A DNA stretch of 54,714 nucleotides from an uncultured Clostridia bacterium (GTDB lineage Bacteria > Bacillota > Clostridia > TANB77 > CAG-508): NCBI GenBank assembly GCA_944389425.1, contig CALXMH010000009.1, positions 1-54,714 of the forward strand, given 5' to 3'. Below the pieces are notes generated by a model. The model saw nothing but the letters and a program-made list of their open reading frames with translations. It did no database searches and was not told where the DNA came from. Numbering within the stretch: position 1 is the stretch's first letter; every line of letters begins with the position of its first letter. A program made the translations under genes and the position numbers. This document shows positions 34,529 through 44,567 of the stretch, in pieces.

Positions 34529-35839
34529 CTATTTTTTTATATTTTCTATACTTTTTCTACCAATAGACTCATATATTATATTATACTGTTTCACATCATC
34601 TAGCTTATAACAATTTCTACCATCTAATATTACTGCTTTTCTCATTAATTTTTCATATTTACTTATATCATATTTCTTTATTTGTTCCCATTCTGTGAAT
34701 ATAAAACATATATCGGCATCTTTTATTGTATCATCTATTGTATCACAGTAATTAATTTGCGGGAAGATTTTACTGAAATTTTTTTGTGCAATTGGATCCC
34801 ATGCTTTTATATTTGCTCCATTATTTTCTAAGTATTCTACATTTATTATAGAAGGTGCTTCTCTTAGGTCATCAGTACCTGGCTTAAATGCTAATCCTAA
34901 AACAGCAACATTTATTCCTTTTAAATGTTCATAATATTTTTTAGATTTTTCTATTAATCTTATTTTTTGATTTTGGTTTACATCAATAGCTGCTTTTACT
35001 GTTTTTAATTCACATTCATTTATTTTAGCTAACCAATGTAAAGCTTTTGTATCTTTTGGGAAGCAAGAACCTCCATATCCTATGCCTGCATTTAAAAATT
35101 TATTCCCTATTCTTTTATCTAAGCCCATACCTAATGTTACATCTTCTATATTTGCACCTAATGCTTCACATAAATTAGCAATTTCATTAATATAAGATAT
35201 TTTTAATGCTAAGAAATCATTTGAAGCATATTTTATCATCTCAGCACTATTTATATCTGTTGAAACAATTACAGATTTTTCAAAATCTTTGTATATTTCC
35301 TTTAATATTTTTTCTGCCCATTTTGAATGTGTTCCTATAATTATTCTTTGGGCTTCTAATGTATCTATAACTGCTGTTCCTTGTGCTAAAAACTCTGGAT
35401 TTGATGCTATTTCTATTCTATGTTTTCCTTTTAATCTATCTTGTATATATTTTTCTACTTTATAATTTGTTCCAATTGGTACAGTTGATTTCATTACAAC
35501 CAAACAGTCTTTATTTATATTTTCTACAATATCATCTGCTACTGCATATATATAATCTAAATTTGCAGACCCATCTACTCTTTCTGGAGTTCCAACACCT
35601 ATAAATATTACATCTAAATCTTTATAAGCTTCTTTTTTATTATATGTGTATATAATTCTTTCTTTATTTTTTTGCATTAATTCTTCAAGTCCTGCTTCAT
35701 AGATAGGTGATTTCCCTTGATTTAGCATATCAATTTTTTCTTTCACTACATCATAGCACACTACATTATGACCTTTCTCTGCTAAACAAACAGCAGTAAC
35801 TAATCCTACATATCCTGTTCCACTTACTAATATTTTCAT
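34529..35839 (-). CDS. ugd: UDP-glucose 6-dehydrogenase
   Basis: 436 residues. Oxidises UDP-glucose (or a related UDP-hexose) to the uronic acid. The N-terminal NAD motif GTGYVGLVTAVCLAEKGHNV, the substrate segment NPEFLAQGTAV, the catalytic Cys in GIGYGGSCFPKDTKAL and the C-terminal VLGLAFKPGTDDLREAPS are all present. It supplies a uronic acid whose carboxyl group could be amidated by the neighbouring ATP-grasp enzyme. Confidence 0.95.
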   Translation of the reverse strand: MKILVSGTGYVGLVTAVCLAEKGHNVVCYDVVKEKIDMLNQGKSPIYEAGLEELMQKNKERIIYTYNKKEAYKDLDVIFIGVGTPERVDGSANLDYIYAVADDIVENINKDCLVVMKSTVPIGTNYKVEKYIQDRLKGKHRIEIASNPEFLAQGTAVIDTLEAQRIIIGTHSKWAEKILKEIYKDFEKSVIVSTDINSAEMIKYASNDFLALKISYINEIANLCEALGANIEDVTLGMGLDKRIGNKFLNAGIGYGGSCFPKDTKALHWLAKINECELKTVKAAIDVNQNQKIRLIEKSKKYYEHLKGINVAVLGLAFKPGTDDLREAPSIINVEYLENNGANIKAWDPIAQKNFSKIFPQINYCDTIDDTIKDADICFIFTEWEQIKKYDISKYEKLMRKAVILDGRNCYKLDDVKQYNIIYESIGRKSIENIKK

Positions 35840-35858
35840 CCCTCAATCCATTCCTTTC

Positions 35859-36821
35859 CTATCTATTTTGAAATTTATTTATTCTTTCGTCAATTATAAT
35901 ACCATTCTTTATAATTAAACTGTTTTTCAAAATAACATTTTTTTCTGCTTTCTCTTCTATTAGTATATCTGCATATTTACATACTTCTTTTGAGATTTCC
36001 AATGTAGCTGTATGATAAAATAAAGTTGGAGTGTGGTCTACTGCATAATGCAAAATATTATCTTTTATATATGTTGGTTCTTCTATTGTAGTTGGAATTG
36101 AAGATTCTATTCCTCCATTTCTATCACAACTCACATCAATTATCATTGCATTTTTTTTCATCTTTTTTAAATCTTTTTCATATAATATATGGTCTTTTCT
36201 GTTTGTATCCCATAATATACAATTTACAATTACATCATATTTATAAAATTCATTTTTAAACAATTCTTCATCTTTTCTAGCATATATTGCTACTTCTGCT
36301 CCTAATTGTGTAAGTATTTTAATAGCTCCTCTTGCGGTATTTCCTGTTCCTATAACTGCTACCTTAGTATTATAAGGCATAATCCCTTTACACATGAAAG
36401 CATGTAATACAGCAGCTTCTCCTGCTATTTCGTTATTTCTCCAAAAACAATGTCTTGTTTTTTCGTACATATCCTCCCAAGCATATGCAGATAATTGATT
36501 TTTTATTATTTTATCTGTTATATTTTTATTTTGAACAGCATGAATCCATCCCCATAGAATTCTATTATGTTGAATTTGCTCTAAATATTCTGCATCACCA
36601 ATTTTAGGATCACATATTATATCTTGTTTTAAAATTTCATCTCTTTTTACAATATTACATCCCAATTTTTTATATTCTTCATCTTTAATTCCCAATACCT
36701 CCCCATAATTTTCTTCAAAATATAGTTTACCTTTATTTTTTATTTTTTTAATGTCTTCTGGGATTAAAGCTCTTCTTTTTTCATTTTCTTTTAGACTAGT
36801 AATAAACCCAATTGTTTTCAT
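35859..36821 (-). CDS. N5-(carboxyethyl)ornithine synthase-like opine dehydrogenase
   Basis: 320 residues. It belongs to the alanine dehydrogenase/PNT fold: KTIGFITSLKENEKRRALIPEDI at the N-terminus, NEIAGEAAVLHAF and a Rossmann VAVIGTGNTARGAIKILTQLGAEV, then DVSCDRNGGIESSIPTT and YAVDHTPTLFYHTATLEIS. The closest known function is reductive condensation of pyruvate with ornithine or lysine side-chain amines to N-(1-carboxyethyl) amino acids. Sitting between ugd and a TupA-like ligase, it probably makes an unusual amino acid for the glycan. Substrate is inferred. Confidence 0.82.
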   Translation of the reverse strand: MKTIGFITSLKENEKRRALIPEDIKKIKNKGKLYFEENYGEVLGIKDEEYKKLGCNIVKRDEILKQDIICDPKIGDAEYLEQIQHNRILWGWIHAVQNKNITDKIIKNQLSAYAWEDMYEKTRHCFWRNNEIAGEAAVLHAFMCKGIMPYNTKVAVIGTGNTARGAIKILTQLGAEVAIYARKDEELFKNEFYKYDVIVNCILWDTNRKDHILYEKDLKKMKKNAMIIDVSCDRNGGIESSIPTTIEEPTYIKDNILHYAVDHTPTLFYHTATLEISKEVCKYADILIEEKAEKNVILKNSLIIKNGIIIDERINKFQNR

Positions 36822-36842
36822 ATTATTATTCTCCTTTTTTAA

Positions 36843-37733
36843 TTATTTCATATATTCTGTTAAATCTATTAAATCTCCTAACATCTGGTTGGCATCGCCT
36901 ACATAGTTTATATCTGTACAACCCGCTGGTGTAAATGTTAATTCTCCAAAAACTACTTTATCATTAACTGAGTAAAAATCTACTCTTACAAATGGGAATG
37001 GCTTACTTAATATTTGAGCATATTCAAACATTTTGTCTATGCATTTTGGTTTTTCTATTTTTAAATCATCTGGTGCTTTAATTCCAGTTGGATTTATTTT
37101 CATTATTTCCCAATTTTTATTCATAAAATAATATTTAGTTTTTTTATCTGAATTTCGGTCAACACAAACCATTACAAATTGTGGAACTCCATTAAAGCAA
37201 TAAACTTTATAATCTTCTATATCATTTTGATTTTCATTTTCTAAAAATTTTTCGCAAATTATTTTTTTAGGTACTTTTTTGTAATTAATTTCTGCATACG
37301 TTTTCCAGTAATCTTCTTTTAACCACTTTTTTAATGTTTGTTTTGTATCATATATATTTAGTTTACTTTTGTCTTTACAAATAATATTATATCCAGCTCC
37401 ATGGTTACATTTTAGTACAAATTTATCTGGCAATTTTGCAAAATCAATTTCATCAGGAGTATCATATACTCCTATTAGTTCATTTAATAGTTCTGTGCAA
37501 CCAGACCTTTTTATGTATTCTCTTACTCTATATTTGTCCACACATTCAGTTATTAACGGATTATTTTTATACAAATTTAATTTTAACCACATTAATTTTT
37601 CATTAAATAATTTTGGATCTTTTAAATTTAATTTTTTCTTTGTAGCAATTTTATATATTATTTTCGAGGCAATAGTTGGTGAAATAGTACTTAAAATTTT
37701 ATATGTTTTTTTTAGAATTTTAATTTTATTCAT
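36843..37733 (-). CDS. TupA-like ATP-grasp ligase
   Basis: 296 residues matching the ATPgrasp_TupA family: DPKLFNEKLMWLKL, DKYRVREYIK, DKFVLKCNHGAGYNIICKDK (ATP loop), EDYKVYCFNG and PFVRVDFYSVNDKVVFGELTFTPAGC with the metal-binding acids. TupA was named from teichuronopeptide synthesis. Such enzymes are thought to link amino acids to uronic acids by an amide. Start overlaps the end of capA (ATGA). Confidence 0.88.
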   Translation of the reverse strand: MNKIKILKKTYKILSTISPTIASKIIYKIATKKKLNLKDPKLFNEKLMWLKLNLYKNNPLITECVDKYRVREYIKRSGCTELLNELIGVYDTPDEIDFAKLPDKFVLKCNHGAGYNIICKDKSKLNIYDTKQTLKKWLKEDYWKTYAEINYKKVPKKIICEKFLENENQNDIEDYKVYCFNGVPQFVMVCVDRNSDKKTKYYFMNKNWEIMKINPTGIKAPDDLKIEKPKCIDKMFEYAQILSKPFPFVRVDFYSVNDKVVFGELTFTPAGCTDINYVGDANQMLGDLIDLTEYMK

Positions 37734-38845
37734 TGTTTTCCTCCTTTAATTATATTATTTAATGCTCTACTACATATCCATAGGTGAGTTTCTATTGCTA
37801 TATTATGGTACAAAAACAAATTATTAAATTTATTTTTATTTAATAATATTTTTATACATGACTTGATTTTGCCTTTTATAGTATTAGTTGAAATTCCACA
37901 AACCGCTTCATAGTAATTAACATAGACTTGTTTATATGTTTTATTACAAAAAGTATTAACTTCATCATAGTACTCATTTGTATTTAATATTGAAGAATAT
38001 TTTATTATATCTTTTTCTAGTCCATCAATATTTTTAAAGACTTTTCCTTTTTCATATATACATGGTATTATTTCAAAAGAATATTCATTTTTATTTTTTA
38101 CTTTAATTGAAACACCATAAGATGTTTTACATTTTTTTTCTTGCATTGTATCAAAAATAAAATTTCCCAAACTATAAAATATTGTTCCTTCTTTATAGTT
38201 TTCATAGCCTTGTATTACATGTGGGTGATGTCCTATAATTATATCTGCTCCCCAGTCTATAAATTTTTTATACAATTCCTTTATTTCTGGCAAAGGATAT
38301 GAAAACATTTCTGCACCTGCATGACAATTAATAATAAGAAAGTCTGTATTGTCTTTTTCTTTCTTTATGATTTCTTCAACAGATGAATCTTGCATCCATG
38401 CATAGCCGTAATCACTTTTCATTGTGCATGAACCAAATCCATTTTCTGCAATTGATAGAAATGAAATTTTTATATTTTCTTTTTCATATCTATAAATTTT
38501 ATAGGCTTCTTCTTTGCTCATTCCAGCACCTATAACATTATTACCTTTAAAACATTCTAGTGTATTTTTTAATCCTTCTTTTCCATAGTCCATAATATGG
38601 TTATTGGCTATACTAAATAGGTTAAATCCTGCTTCTATAAGACTTTTTGCAGTTTCTTCTGTTTGGTAAACTGTTGGTCCTATTTTGTTGCTTTTTCCTT
38701 CACTTGGATTTTGTACTATTGGTGCTTCAAAATTACAGCATTTAATATCATGTGCTTTTATTACTTCAAGTAGTTTTTCATCTATTAAGGAATTATCTAT
38801 TGGTTGCCTATTTACAATATCTCCACAAAAAAATAATTTTATCAC
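37730..38845 (-). CDS. capA: CapA-family metallophosphatase-like protein
   Basis: 371 residues from a GTG start. CapA/PgsA proteins have a calcineurin-like fold: KLFFCGDIVNRQPI, NFEAPIV, NLFSIANNHIMDYGKEGL, NCHAGAEMFSYPL and GADIIIGHHPHVIQGYE. In poly-gamma-glutamate capsules CapA acts in export or assembly. Here no signal peptide is evident and no PgsB/C is present, so a role in handling amino-acid-bearing glycan is inferred from neighbours. Confidence 0.9.
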   Translation of the reverse strand: MIKLFFCGDIVNRQPIDNSLIDEKLLEVIKAHDIKCCNFEAPIVQNPSEGKSNKIGPTVYQTEETAKSLIEAGFNLFSIANNHIMDYGKEGLKNTLECFKGNNVIGAGMSKEEAYKIYRYEKENIKISFLSIAENGFGSCTMKSDYGYAWMQDSSVEEIIKKEKDNTDFLIINCHAGAEMFSYPLPEIKELYKKFIDWGADIIIGHHPHVIQGYENYKEGTIFYSLGNFIFDTMQEKKCKTSYGVSIKVKNKNEYSFEIIPCIYEKGKVFKNIDGLEKDIIKYSSILNTNEYYDEVNTFCNKTYKQVYVNYYEAVCGISTNTIKGKIKSCIKILLNKNKFNNLFLYHNIAIETHLWICSRALNNIIKGGKQ

Positions 38846-38846
38846 T

Positions 38847-40145
38847 TTATTTTACTCCTTTTAATAAAATTCCATCTATTATTCCTGTTACAGAACTTTT
38901 GGTTTCTTTATAAAATAATGGTGCAATTATAGCTACAATTATTTGTGCAATTAATGTTGCAATTGCTGCTCCAATAATTCCTATTTTAGGAATCATAATT
39001 AAATTTAATATTAAATTAATTACAGCTCCCCAGAAAACATATTTTTTTGAATACTTATTTTTATCTTCACACACTATCCAAACACTTCTTGCAGTGCCTA
39101 AATATGCAAATATTGTAGACCAAGACACTATCCTCAAAGCCCCCTCTGCTCCTTTATATTGTTCTCCATACAAAATATCTACAATGAAATCTGCAAAAAT
39201 TGTTGTTCCTAATGCAAAAATTATACCACACCAAAATACTAAAGCATATAGTTGTTTTAGTCTTTTTTGATATATTTCTTCGTTATTTTTTTTAGCTTCA
39301 TAAATTGTTGGTCTCATCGAAATAATAATAGCATTCGGAATAAATCCCCATATTGTAGATATTGCTACTGCAATGGAATATAGTCCTACTTCTGTCTCAT
39401 TTCTTAGTTCTCCTATCATAATTTTATCCATTTGAGTATATAATGTTATTAATAGACTCGCTAAAATAAAATGATAACCTTGTTTTATTAATTTCTTGCC
39501 TTCATAAAAAGAAAATTGTAGTTTTTGTCCTCCGTTTTTTAAATACATAACAAATAATATAATTAAAATTATTATATATTCTAGCGAAGTTGCAAAAGCA
39601 AACCATTCAACTGATTTTCCTAAAACCAATAGCACGATTTTATATATAGCCATAACTACATATGCAATAGTTTTTGCAATTGATACATATTTTGATTTCA
39701 ATTGTGATTGAAACCAAAAATCAATTAAATCATATGCTTCAAATATAAGTATGAAAGATTGTAAAAATGTGGTAATTATAATAGTATTATCGTCTCCGTT
39801 AAATATGAAAGTATATGTCATTATTGATACTATTGATAATAGTCCTGATATCATTCTCATTGCAAATACAGAACCTAACACAAGTCCATTTTCATCTTTT
39901 CTATTAACATATTCTTTTACAATTATATTATCAAGTCCTAATTTTGCAATTGCAGATACCAATGTAACAAGTGCAGCTCCATACTGTAAAGTTCCATAGT
40001 TTTCTGGTCCTAAATACCTTGCTGAAACAATGCCTATAAATAAAGATAATATCATTTGAAATATTCTTTCACCAATCATCCACATTGCATTTTTAGCAAC
40101 TTTCCTTTTAGATAAGCCTTTTATTTTTTCAACAATTTTTTTCAT
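38847..40145 (-). CDS. wzx: Wzx-type polysaccharide flippase
   Basis: 432 residues with about twelve membrane helices (MOP superfamily). The N-terminus KNAMWMIGERIFQMILSLFIGIVSARYLGPENYG is characteristic of oligosaccharide flippases. It moves the undecaprenyl-linked repeat unit outward for polymerisation by Wzy, encoded nearby. Gap of 2 nt to the preceding GT gene. Confidence 0.93.
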   Translation of the reverse strand: MKKIVEKIKGLSKRKVAKNAMWMIGERIFQMILSLFIGIVSARYLGPENYGTLQYGAALVTLVSAIAKLGLDNIIVKEYVNRKDENGLVLGSVFAMRMISGLLSIVSIMTYTFIFNGDDNTIIITTFLQSFILIFEAYDLIDFWFQSQLKSKYVSIAKTIAYVVMAIYKIVLLVLGKSVEWFAFATSLEYIIILIILFVMYLKNGGQKLQFSFYEGKKLIKQGYHFILASLLITLYTQMDKIMIGELRNETEVGLYSIAVAISTIWGFIPNAIIISMRPTIYEAKKNNEEIYQKRLKQLYALVFWCGIIFALGTTIFADFIVDILYGEQYKGAEGALRIVSWSTIFAYLGTARSVWIVCEDKNKYSKKYVFWGAVINLILNLIMIPKIGIIGAAIATLIAQIIVAIIAPLFYKETKSSVTGIIDGILLKGVK

Positions 40146-40147
40146 CT

Positions 40148-41320
40148 TTATTTCCTTCTGATTTTGTTTAAAATTCTATTTAGTATTTCTTTTATAAAAT
40201 CCACAGTTATTTGTATCAATTTTTTATTATCTAAATAATCTAATTTAAAAATATATCTTAATAAAATGGATTTTTTAGTTTTTATTTTATTTTTTTCTTT
40301 TTGTTGTAAATCATATAGTTTAATGTCATTACCTATTATATTATTAATGATATTTAATTCATATGGATACATTTGAAGTGCATAATTTTTCACAATTTTT
40401 AAATCATAATTATTTGTTGTTAATACATATTTTTTATTTTTTATCTTTTCTAATTCCTTAGTTCCATATATATCACATTCTATGTTATTATCTAAATTTA
40501 TATTTTCAAAATATGCATCATATATATTATTTGCTTTATCTATATCTACAAATCTATATTTTATTTCTTCATTTGAAAATTGCATACAACATTGATATGC
40601 AAAACTACTTTTATTATTATGTATTCCTGTATCTGTAAAATTTGAAGTTAATCCTATTTGAGGATATACAAATAGTTTATTTGTTAGTATTAAATAAATT
40701 ATATGATATTTAAGCCACGATTTTTCTCCCCAATTACGTACACTTGACGGAATGTTATAATTTTTAAATTCTGTATTTTTATTTTTTTGATACCATTTAT
40801 AAAAATCATTCCATCTGTCTTTTGTCCATAATTGTCCCCATGAACATGCATACTGCATAAAATATATATCTGTGCCATTGTTTATTGGAAAAAATGGCAA
40901 ATTAGTTGATGGATTTCTTTGAAAACTGTATAATCCAAATCCAGCTATTCTTTTATCATCTTTATAAAACTCTAGTACTTGCTTTGCATATATATACATC
41001 ATAGGAGAAACAATTATGTCGTCTTCTAAAACTATTACATTTTCATAAATGTTTGTAAGATTTCCGCATTTAATAATATGCTCTTTTAGTCCTAAATTTT
41101 TTTCTTCTATATTTAAAATTTTATCTCCATATTTCCACTCAAATTCTTCTGCTACACTTAATACTTCTTTGTGCTTTTCAATGTTTTTACTATCTTTGTC
41201 TACGCTAATATACAAATTGATTTTATCATTTAAGTAATTTACATTATTTAGTGAATTTAATAATCTTTTTAGCGAATTTGCCCTATTATATGTCACTACA
41301 ACAATAGTTAATGAATTCAA
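40148..41320 (-). CDS. GT-A glycosyltransferase
   Basis: 390 residues. N-terminal SLTIVVVTYNRANSLKRLLNSL, an acidic metal motif VIVLEDDIIVSP and CSWGQLWTKDRWNDFYKWYQ suggest a GT2-like fold related to enzymes with EDD-type motifs. The start is TTG at 41320, right after the acyltransferase stop, with AGGAGAAC 7 nt upstream. Transfers one sugar of the repeat unit; donor unknown. Confidence 0.85.
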   Translation of the reverse strand: MNSLTIVVVTYNRANSLKRLLNSLNNVNYLNDKINLYISVDKDSKNIEKHKEVLSVAEEFEWKYGDKILNIEEKNLGLKEHIIKCGNLTNIYENVIVLEDDIIVSPMMYIYAKQVLEFYKDDKRIAGFGLYSFQRNPSTNLPFFPINNGTDIYFMQYACSWGQLWTKDRWNDFYKWYQKNKNTEFKNYNIPSSVRNWGEKSWLKYHIIYLILTNKLFVYPQIGLTSNFTDTGIHNNKSSFAYQCCMQFSNEEIKYRFVDIDKANNIYDAYFENINLDNNIECDIYGTKELEKIKNKKYVLTTNNYDLKIVKNYALQMYPYELNIINNIIGNDIKLYDLQQKEKNKIKTKKSILLRYIFKLDYLDNKKLIQITVDFIKEILNRILNKIRRK

Positions 41321-41321
41321 T

Positions 41322-41995
41322 TTAATGTTCTCCTATCTTCTTTTTAAAATTTTCTATATTTTCAAATAAATCTATATTACTCCTAATCCACTCTTCTGAC
41401 TTGTTCCACCATTTAATTCTTTCTAAATATTCAATGTCATCTTTTTCAAATCTGTATTTTATATTTTTAGCAGGAATTCCGACATTAATTGAATAAGGTT
41501 CTATGTCTTTTGTTACTACCGCGTTACTTCCTATTATTGCACCGGTCCCCTATTTGTACTCCTCCTATTATAGTAACGTTTTCTCCTATCCATACATCAT
41601 TTCCTATTTCTATTGAAATATTTTTTTCTTTATCCCTATATATAATTTCTTCAAATTTCTGCTTATTTGTATATGTAAATCCGAGCTTGTCTTTTATTTG
41701 AAAAAAAAGCTGGATGTGTTGATACAAATATACTCGTTGGATGTGTAGCAATAACTGTTTTTACATTACTGGCAATAGAACAATATTTTCCTATAGTTGT
41801 ATTTAAAAATCTACTGCCTTCTCCAATATAAGTCCCATATCCAATACAACTATTGCTAATTACTGTGTTGTTGTTTATTTGGTTATTCCCCTCAAATTTT
41901 GAATTCAGTGTGTATTTTACTTTGGATTTTATTATAACATTTTGGGAAAATCTTAAATATATCTTTTTGATATATCTTATTACAGCTCGTATCAT
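41322..41995 (-). CDS. CatB-like left-handed beta-helix O-acyltransferase, joined by two +1 shifts at CGG
   Basis: Three frames must be joined. Frame 1 gives [20 protein letters not shown] and [13 protein letters not shown]. At codon 105 CGG (41681-41683) the shift gives [20 protein letters not shown] and [18 protein letters not shown]. At codon 151 CGG (41542-41544) a second shift gives [20 protein letters not shown] and [12 protein letters not shown]. The result is a complete 223-residue hexapeptide-repeat acetyltransferase with the family's catalytic His (VSTHPAFF). Its start overlaps the wzy stop (ATGA). It probably acetylates the glycan. Confidence 0.9.
41542..41544 (-). other. In-frame CGG, second putative +1 recoding site in the acyltransferase
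   Basis: Context is GAC CGG TGC. The shift restores the invariant IGDGAIIGxxAVV hexapeptide repeat. Confidence 0.8.
41681..41683 (-). other. In-frame CGG, first putative +1 recoding site in the acyltransferase
   Basis: Context is GCT CGG ATT. The shift restores [15 protein letters not shown], the typical family block. A nearby T8 run is not the break point. Confidence 0.8.
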
Positions 41996-43360
41996 TTATT
42001 GCCTCCACGTATACTTTTATTTCTATTTTTTATTTTTTTTATGTACTTCCTTGTATTTTTTTCTATAAATGTTAATATTCCTTTTTTTTCCATCAGATTT
42101 AGTATTACTAATAATATCAATATCGTTACAGATTGTCCCATTTGATAATTCCACCTATATATGCTACAAAATGCATTTAATATAACATAAATAAATAAAA
42201 TAACTCCTGTAATTGATTTGTTTTTTAACATGTTTCTAGTGCACATTCCTATTAGCAATCCATGTAAGATTCCTCCTATTATTACTCCGAATATACCCAA
42301 AATCGCAATAAAAATTCATTATACAAGTATAGAATGCATTAAATGTTATATTTTTTCCTATCATAATTTCTTCTTGTGTTTCATATCCTATAAGGTCATT
42401 AAAGCACATGTAGTTTTCATTTACACATTTTATTGCTATTCCAATTATTTCATCTATTCCTCCAAATGTCGCTCTGCCAAAAGTTAAATTATTTATATTT
42501 TCAAACCCGCTGGTTAAATATGTATCTAATGCTCTAAATCCTCCTGTAAAATATATTACCCCCTGTTTAAGTAGTGTATTTGCTACATTGTTACTTAATG
42601 CATTAAAATCAAATGGGCTTATTCCTAATCTTACTGCTGTTGGCATGATAAATAAAAATATTATTATTATAATTATAAGTACGAAAATAATTATATTTTT
42701 TTTGTTTAATTTAATTTTAATGTTTTCTTTAAATATTAAAAATGCTATTAATATAAATATTGCAAATTCAAATAAGTTCATTCTTCCATATCCTATTAGC
42801 ATTTTTAACACAATATTTATTATTCCTATTATAAATATTGGATTCTTATATTGTTTATTAACCGCAAGAATAGCAGTTATTATTGTCATAATGTTATATA
42901 ATGTCATTATTATATAATAGTAAAAGAAATATTCCACAAAAGAGATAAAGAAATCTGAGAATATATATTCTCGTATTTCACTTTGATTTGTTAGCATATT
43001 TGTTGCCACCAAAAATCTAATTACATAAAATCCTAGTACTACACATAATAATATTTGTATAATTAATAAAATTTTGCTTTTATAAATCTTTTTTACTACA
43101 ATATTTACATTGTTTTTAAAACTAATTTTCTTTATCAATATAGCAATTGTTATTATAAAAATATCTAAATAAATTATCCACATTTGATAAATTCTATTAT
43201 GTACATCATACAATTCAAAAGGATTTAATGATGATATAAATAATATAATTGAAGTAAATACAATATAAATATTTAATACCCTTTTTAGAGTTTTTTCAAT
43301 ATTAAATTTCTGTAATAATATTATTAGTAATAACATATTTAATAAGATAATTATATTCAT
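41992..43360 (-). CDS. wzy: Wzy-type polysaccharide polymerase, joined by a +1 shift at CGG
   Basis: 455 residues with about twelve membrane helices and long extracytoplasmic loops, as in O-antigen polymerases. Frame 0 breaks at codon 358, CGG (42287-42289). Without the shift it ends SNNRRNLTWIANRNVH, a polar non-membrane tail. The +1 frame gives NFYCDFGYIGVIIGGILHGL followed by two more helices (LIGMCTRNMLKNKSITGVILFIYV and onward). It polymerises repeat units flipped by Wzx. Sequence conservation in Wzy is low, so the assignment rests on topology and context. Confidence 0.8.
42287..42289 (-). other. In-frame CGG, putative +1 recoding site in wzy
   Basis: Context is ATT CGG AGT. The shift restores a glycine-rich membrane helix and leads to a stop overlapping the next gene's start. 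Confidence 0.75.
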
Positions 43361-43362
43361 AT

Positions 43363-44565
43363 TTATTTTTCCTTTATAAATTCTAAAATTTTTCTTGTTT
43401 GTATAATATTATTTTTTTCCTCAACTACAAATTTTTTAGCTTTTTCTCCTTTTTCATATAATTTTTCATCTAACAATACTTTATTTAATGTTTCCGTCAT
43501 AGATTTTACATCAGAACCATTAAACAAATATACATATTCGTTATATTCTTTTGGCATAGCAGGTAATTTTGTAGTTAAAACAGCTGTTCCAGAAAGCATA
43601 TATTCTAAATTTTTTGAAGGAAAAGAATATTTTGTATATTCTTCATCTACTGGCCTTGGATTAACTAATAAACTAACATTTTTTTCAATTTCTTTTATTT
43701 GACTATTAGTTGCAGTTCCTTTATAGATAATTCTAGGATTTTCATTTTGCATTTTTTTTATATCATCTATTGCATCTCCTGTTCCATAAAACCATAATTC
43801 ATACTCGTTATTTTTTAATGCATTAAATGCTTTTGCTAAATTTAAGACTCCATATTTATTATATAAGCCTCCTGCATACATAATAACTTTTTTCTTTTCC
43901 TTTTTTTCTGTTTCTATTTCAAGATTTTTTAAATTAACCATGCCCTCAATAGAAATATAGTTATCTTTTAATTTTAAATAATCTGCCATATTCTCTGCAA
44001 ATAATATATATATATCAATATATTTCATGTATTTTTTTATCAATCTTTCATTTATATTTTCTAATACTTTTCTTATAACACTTTTTTTCTCCATATTCAT
44101 GAATTCTGGCAAATCTGGCACAACTAAGCAAATTTTATATTTATCTACTCTTATATTATTTTTTATGTATTTGGCCAAAGACATAAGTGGAAATGTCATT
44201 GCATATATAAAAAATATATTTGTATCTTCCTTTTTGATGTCATTTATTAGAATTTTTTTCATTTGCTTTTTTAAATTTATTTTTTTTATAATATGCTTAA
44301 TAATAGGTAAATTTATAAATCCTATATCAATATTTTCTTTCCCTTTTCTTTTCCAAACTCTTTTCCTTACTACAAAGTCTTTATATTTTGGAAATGATGG
44401 TTGGAAATGACTACTAAGTATTTTTACTGTACTATTGGTATTTGCTTCTAATCCTTCTATATAGTTTAATTGAGTCATATTTGCAGCTATCTGATTGTTA
44501 CCTTTTTCTTGCATTTTATTAAAATCTTCTTGTTCTGCCACTCCACCTATCCATATAATATTCAT
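43363..44565 (-). CDS. GT4-family glycosyltransferase
   Basis: About 400 residues from ATG 44565 (GGGGG 7 nt upstream). The GT-B C-terminal half has VIMYAGGLYNKYGVLNLAKAF, ELWFYGTGDAIDDI, the donor-binding INPR-like LLVNPRPVDEEYTKYSFPSKNLEYMLSGTAVL. Adds one sugar to the lipid-linked repeat. It is 3 nt after capG. Confidence 0.88.
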   Translation of the reverse strand: MNIIWIGGVAEQEDFNKMQEKGNNQIAANMTQLNYIEGLEANTNSTVKILSSHFQPSFPKYKDFVVRKRVWKRKGKENIDIGFINLPIIKHIIKKINLKKQMKKILINDIKKEDTNIFFIYAMTFPLMSLAKYIKNNIRVDKYKICLVVPDLPEFMNMEKKSVIRKVLENINERLIKKYMKYIDIYILFAENMADYLKLKDNYISIEGMVNLKNLEIETEKKEKKKVIMYAGGLYNKYGVLNLAKAFNALKNNEYELWFYGTGDAIDDIKKMQNENPRIIYKGTATNSQIKEIEKNVSLLVNPRPVDEEYTKYSFPSKNLEYMLSGTAVLTTKLPAMPKEYNEYVYLFNGSDVKSMTETLNKVLLDEKLYEKGEKAKKFVVEEKNNIIQTRKILEFIKEK

Positions 44566-44567
44566 GT

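Noticed and set aside
35859..36821. Alanine dehydrogenase or saccharopine dehydrogenase
   Set aside because: Length and the C-terminal motifs fit the carboxyethyl-ornithine synthase branch better, and the context is a glycan locus.
41700..41712. The T8/A8 homopolymer as the frameshift point in the acyltransferase
   Set aside because: Placing the break there gives [11 protein letters not shown]. Staying in frame to the CGG gives [12 protein letters not shown], which fits the family better.
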